Of a stretch of 64,000 nt of DNA, positions 62,615 through 64,000 are shown piece by piece. The position numbers and the translations under genes were made by a program. The stretch's first letter is position 1. Every line of letters begins with the position of its first letter. The stretch is taken from positions 94,739,228-94,803,227 of the forward strand of contig NC_090744.1 in the NCBI RefSeq assembly GCF_036898095.1, written 5' to 3'. Source of the DNA: Palaemon carinicauda. Lineage: Eukaryota > Arthropoda > Malacostraca > Decapoda > Palaemonidae. The notes under the pieces are model-generated. The model saw only the letters and a program-made list of their open reading frames with translations. It did no database searches and was not told the DNA's origin.

Positions 62615-63037
62615 TAGGTTATATTGGATTGGATTCCCTGTCCTAGCCTTTTACAGGAAAGGAGACCAGACAGCACCTCCCTAAAATTAAGTTTTTCGTT
62701 CGTCAAAACCACTTTTTTTTCTGTATTGATTGTTATGCGTTTATCAAAATTTCCCCAAATTTTATAATATAGATATAGTTAATCTCATGAAATGTATATA
62801 CACTTGGTACAATAGCTTAAAAATTATTTTACCACTGGGAAAAATAAAAGTAGCCATTTTTATATAAGATGATATTTATTTTTGATAAAAATTTCATACC
62901 TTATTGTTACTTTTCATCTCCTTTGCCATACTCAGTAGTGATGTAAACCATAAGATGCACAGTATTCTTGAAGGCAGTAAACATTTTTTTTTCTCAAGAC
63001 TGCCACCCAATAGCACCAAATGTATTTCTCAATCAAC

Positions 63038-63094
<57 letters not shown>

Positions 63095-63489
63095 TGGGAT
63101 GAACATTACTCTGTTTTGCTGGAGATACCATAAAATCATAGAAATGACATCCCAACACAAAATATAGAAAGTAACAAGTTACTTCTCATTCCTTTTTGTA
63201 GTTCAGTTTAGCCAGACAAATTCATAATGTAGAGACCCATGAGTGAAATGTATTCACAGTGCTATATAATTAGTTGATGGGTCAGCAATGGTTGAGGAAA
63301 ATAGTATTATAAAACTAATTGGGACACATCATTTTGTAAAAATTTAATTGCCAGGAATCCCCTCTCTCTTCTCCAGCATTATACAGTATATTGTAATTAT
63401 GCAATGTCTTCCCAGAAAAAACTATTTCACACATGACCATTCACTTTACTGTACAAAAAGGAAAAGTCATATATTTGTAGAGAATGAGA
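62615..63489. other. TBP intron 3 / relic H, AT-rich, with a T-tract
   Basis: No gene. A run of about 53 T lies at 63041-63093. The sequence is otherwise AT-rich without recognisable DIRS coding remains. Confidence 0.6.
63041..63093. repeat. Poly-T tract
   Basis: About 53 consecutive T residues; could be the reversed A-tail of a retroposon, but no retroposon body is recognised beside it. Confidence 0.9.
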
Positions 63490-64000
63490 AATGATTACAT
63501 GGGCACTACCGCTCGCCCCTCACTGAGGTTTTCAAACTGAAAGGGCATGATCTCTCCTCTTCATGGGAACTCAGTTCTCATTTGGAGTTTCAAGCAGACT
63601 TGTTCTCCATAAAATTCAACCCCCTTCTTGGGATGTGACAAAGGTCCTTAGGTCTTTGAAGAAAGCCCCTATGAACCTATGCATAAAGCCTCGGACAGGG
63701 ACCTTACCCTAAAGACCGTCTTTCTCCTTGCCGTAGCTTCAGCCAAGAGAATAAATGAAGTAAATGATCTATCTTACCTTATGTCACATTCCAGGGGTTG
63801 GAAAGAATTGTCCCTATCATTTGTTCCCAAATTTGTGACACCAAGACCCAACATCCAGTAGAAAACAATCTAAAAGAGGTAATTGATGACCTGGATGATA
63901 TATTACTCTGTCCTGTCAGAGCAATTTGTAAATATTTAAAGAGAACAGCACTCCTTATGCCTAAAATTCTCAATTTATTTGTGAGCACAAGTCCCTTCAA
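63490..64000 (+). pseudogene. Relic H: tyrosine recombinase fragment
   Basis: Recognisable pieces: QPPSWDVTKVLRSLKKAP (about 63620-63670), KASDRDLTLKTVFLLAVASAK (63685-63745) with box 1 reading AKRINEVNDLS, so the arginine is kept, SHSRGWKELSLSFVPKFV (63785-63840), and LLCPVRAICKYLKRTALL (63908-63960). A frameshift near 63845 separates parts. The C-terminal catalytic boxes lie beyond the window. Sequence type is beta-family (like B and G). Confidence 0.8.

Noticed and set aside
62904..63167. Frame rich in Phe
   Set aside because: It is the translation of the poly-T tract at 63041-63093.
54352..64000. Next TBP exon (second saddle repeat)
   Set aside because: I searched by eye for sequence encoding YEPELFPGLIYRM on the + strand and did not find it; it presumably lies beyond the window.

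Overview
The window is eukaryotic and almost certainly arthropod, most likely a decapod crustacean. The one clear host gene is the TATA-box-binding protein (TBP). Three of its coding exons are present on the + strand, with arthropod-type residues in the core. They are separated by introns of 7.9 kb and 17.5 kb and followed by at least 9.6 kb of further intron. The decapod call is an inference from the TBP sequence, the abundance of DIRS1-like retrotransposons, the long TA microsatellites, and an interspersed repeat I associate with shrimp-like genomes.

Most of the rest is mobile DNA, chiefly DIRS1-like tyrosine-recombinase retrotransposons in three families plus relics. The alpha family has alpha1 (1-9258, interrupted) and alpha2 (29179-35711). 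The beta family has G (37456-54160, old, interrupted) and B (46175-54069). The gamma family has C (2454-8960), D (9873-16569) and E (56085-62614, minus strand). F (about 19.4-28.07 kb) and H (about 54.5-64.0 kb) are eroded relics. Better copies show gag, then RT-RNase H-methyltransferase, then an overlapping tyrosine recombinase (YR), inverted terminal repeats (ITRs), and an internal complementary region (ICR) that is the complement of the joined ends.

Layout: 1-9.26 kb, alpha1 with C nested in its ICR. 9.26-19.2 kb, a decapod repeat (R) split by D, then a 1.22-kb LTR-like insertion with a 5-bp duplication and more R copies. 19.4-28.07 kb, relic F, broken up by a Tigger/pogo DNA transposon with TA duplications, an R-like repeat and a 1.46-kb internally deleted LTR retrotransposon. 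28.4-36.7 kb, two TBP exons around a TA microsatellite split by alpha2. 36.7-54.35 kb, TBP intron 2 holding G, with B nested in G's right ITR, then the third TBP exon. 54.35-64 kb, TBP intron 3 with relic H and the nearly intact element E in antisense.

Coding state: E has open gag and pol frames and one TGA in its YR. B and C have open YR frames with the full catalytic set, although their gag and/or RT are broken or missing. All other copies carry several stops or frameshifts. Junctions of B, C and D allow the pre-insertion site and the circle junction to be compared, and each pair shares a short identical core (CAT, ATTTTT, ATTTT), as expected for YR-mediated conservative integration.
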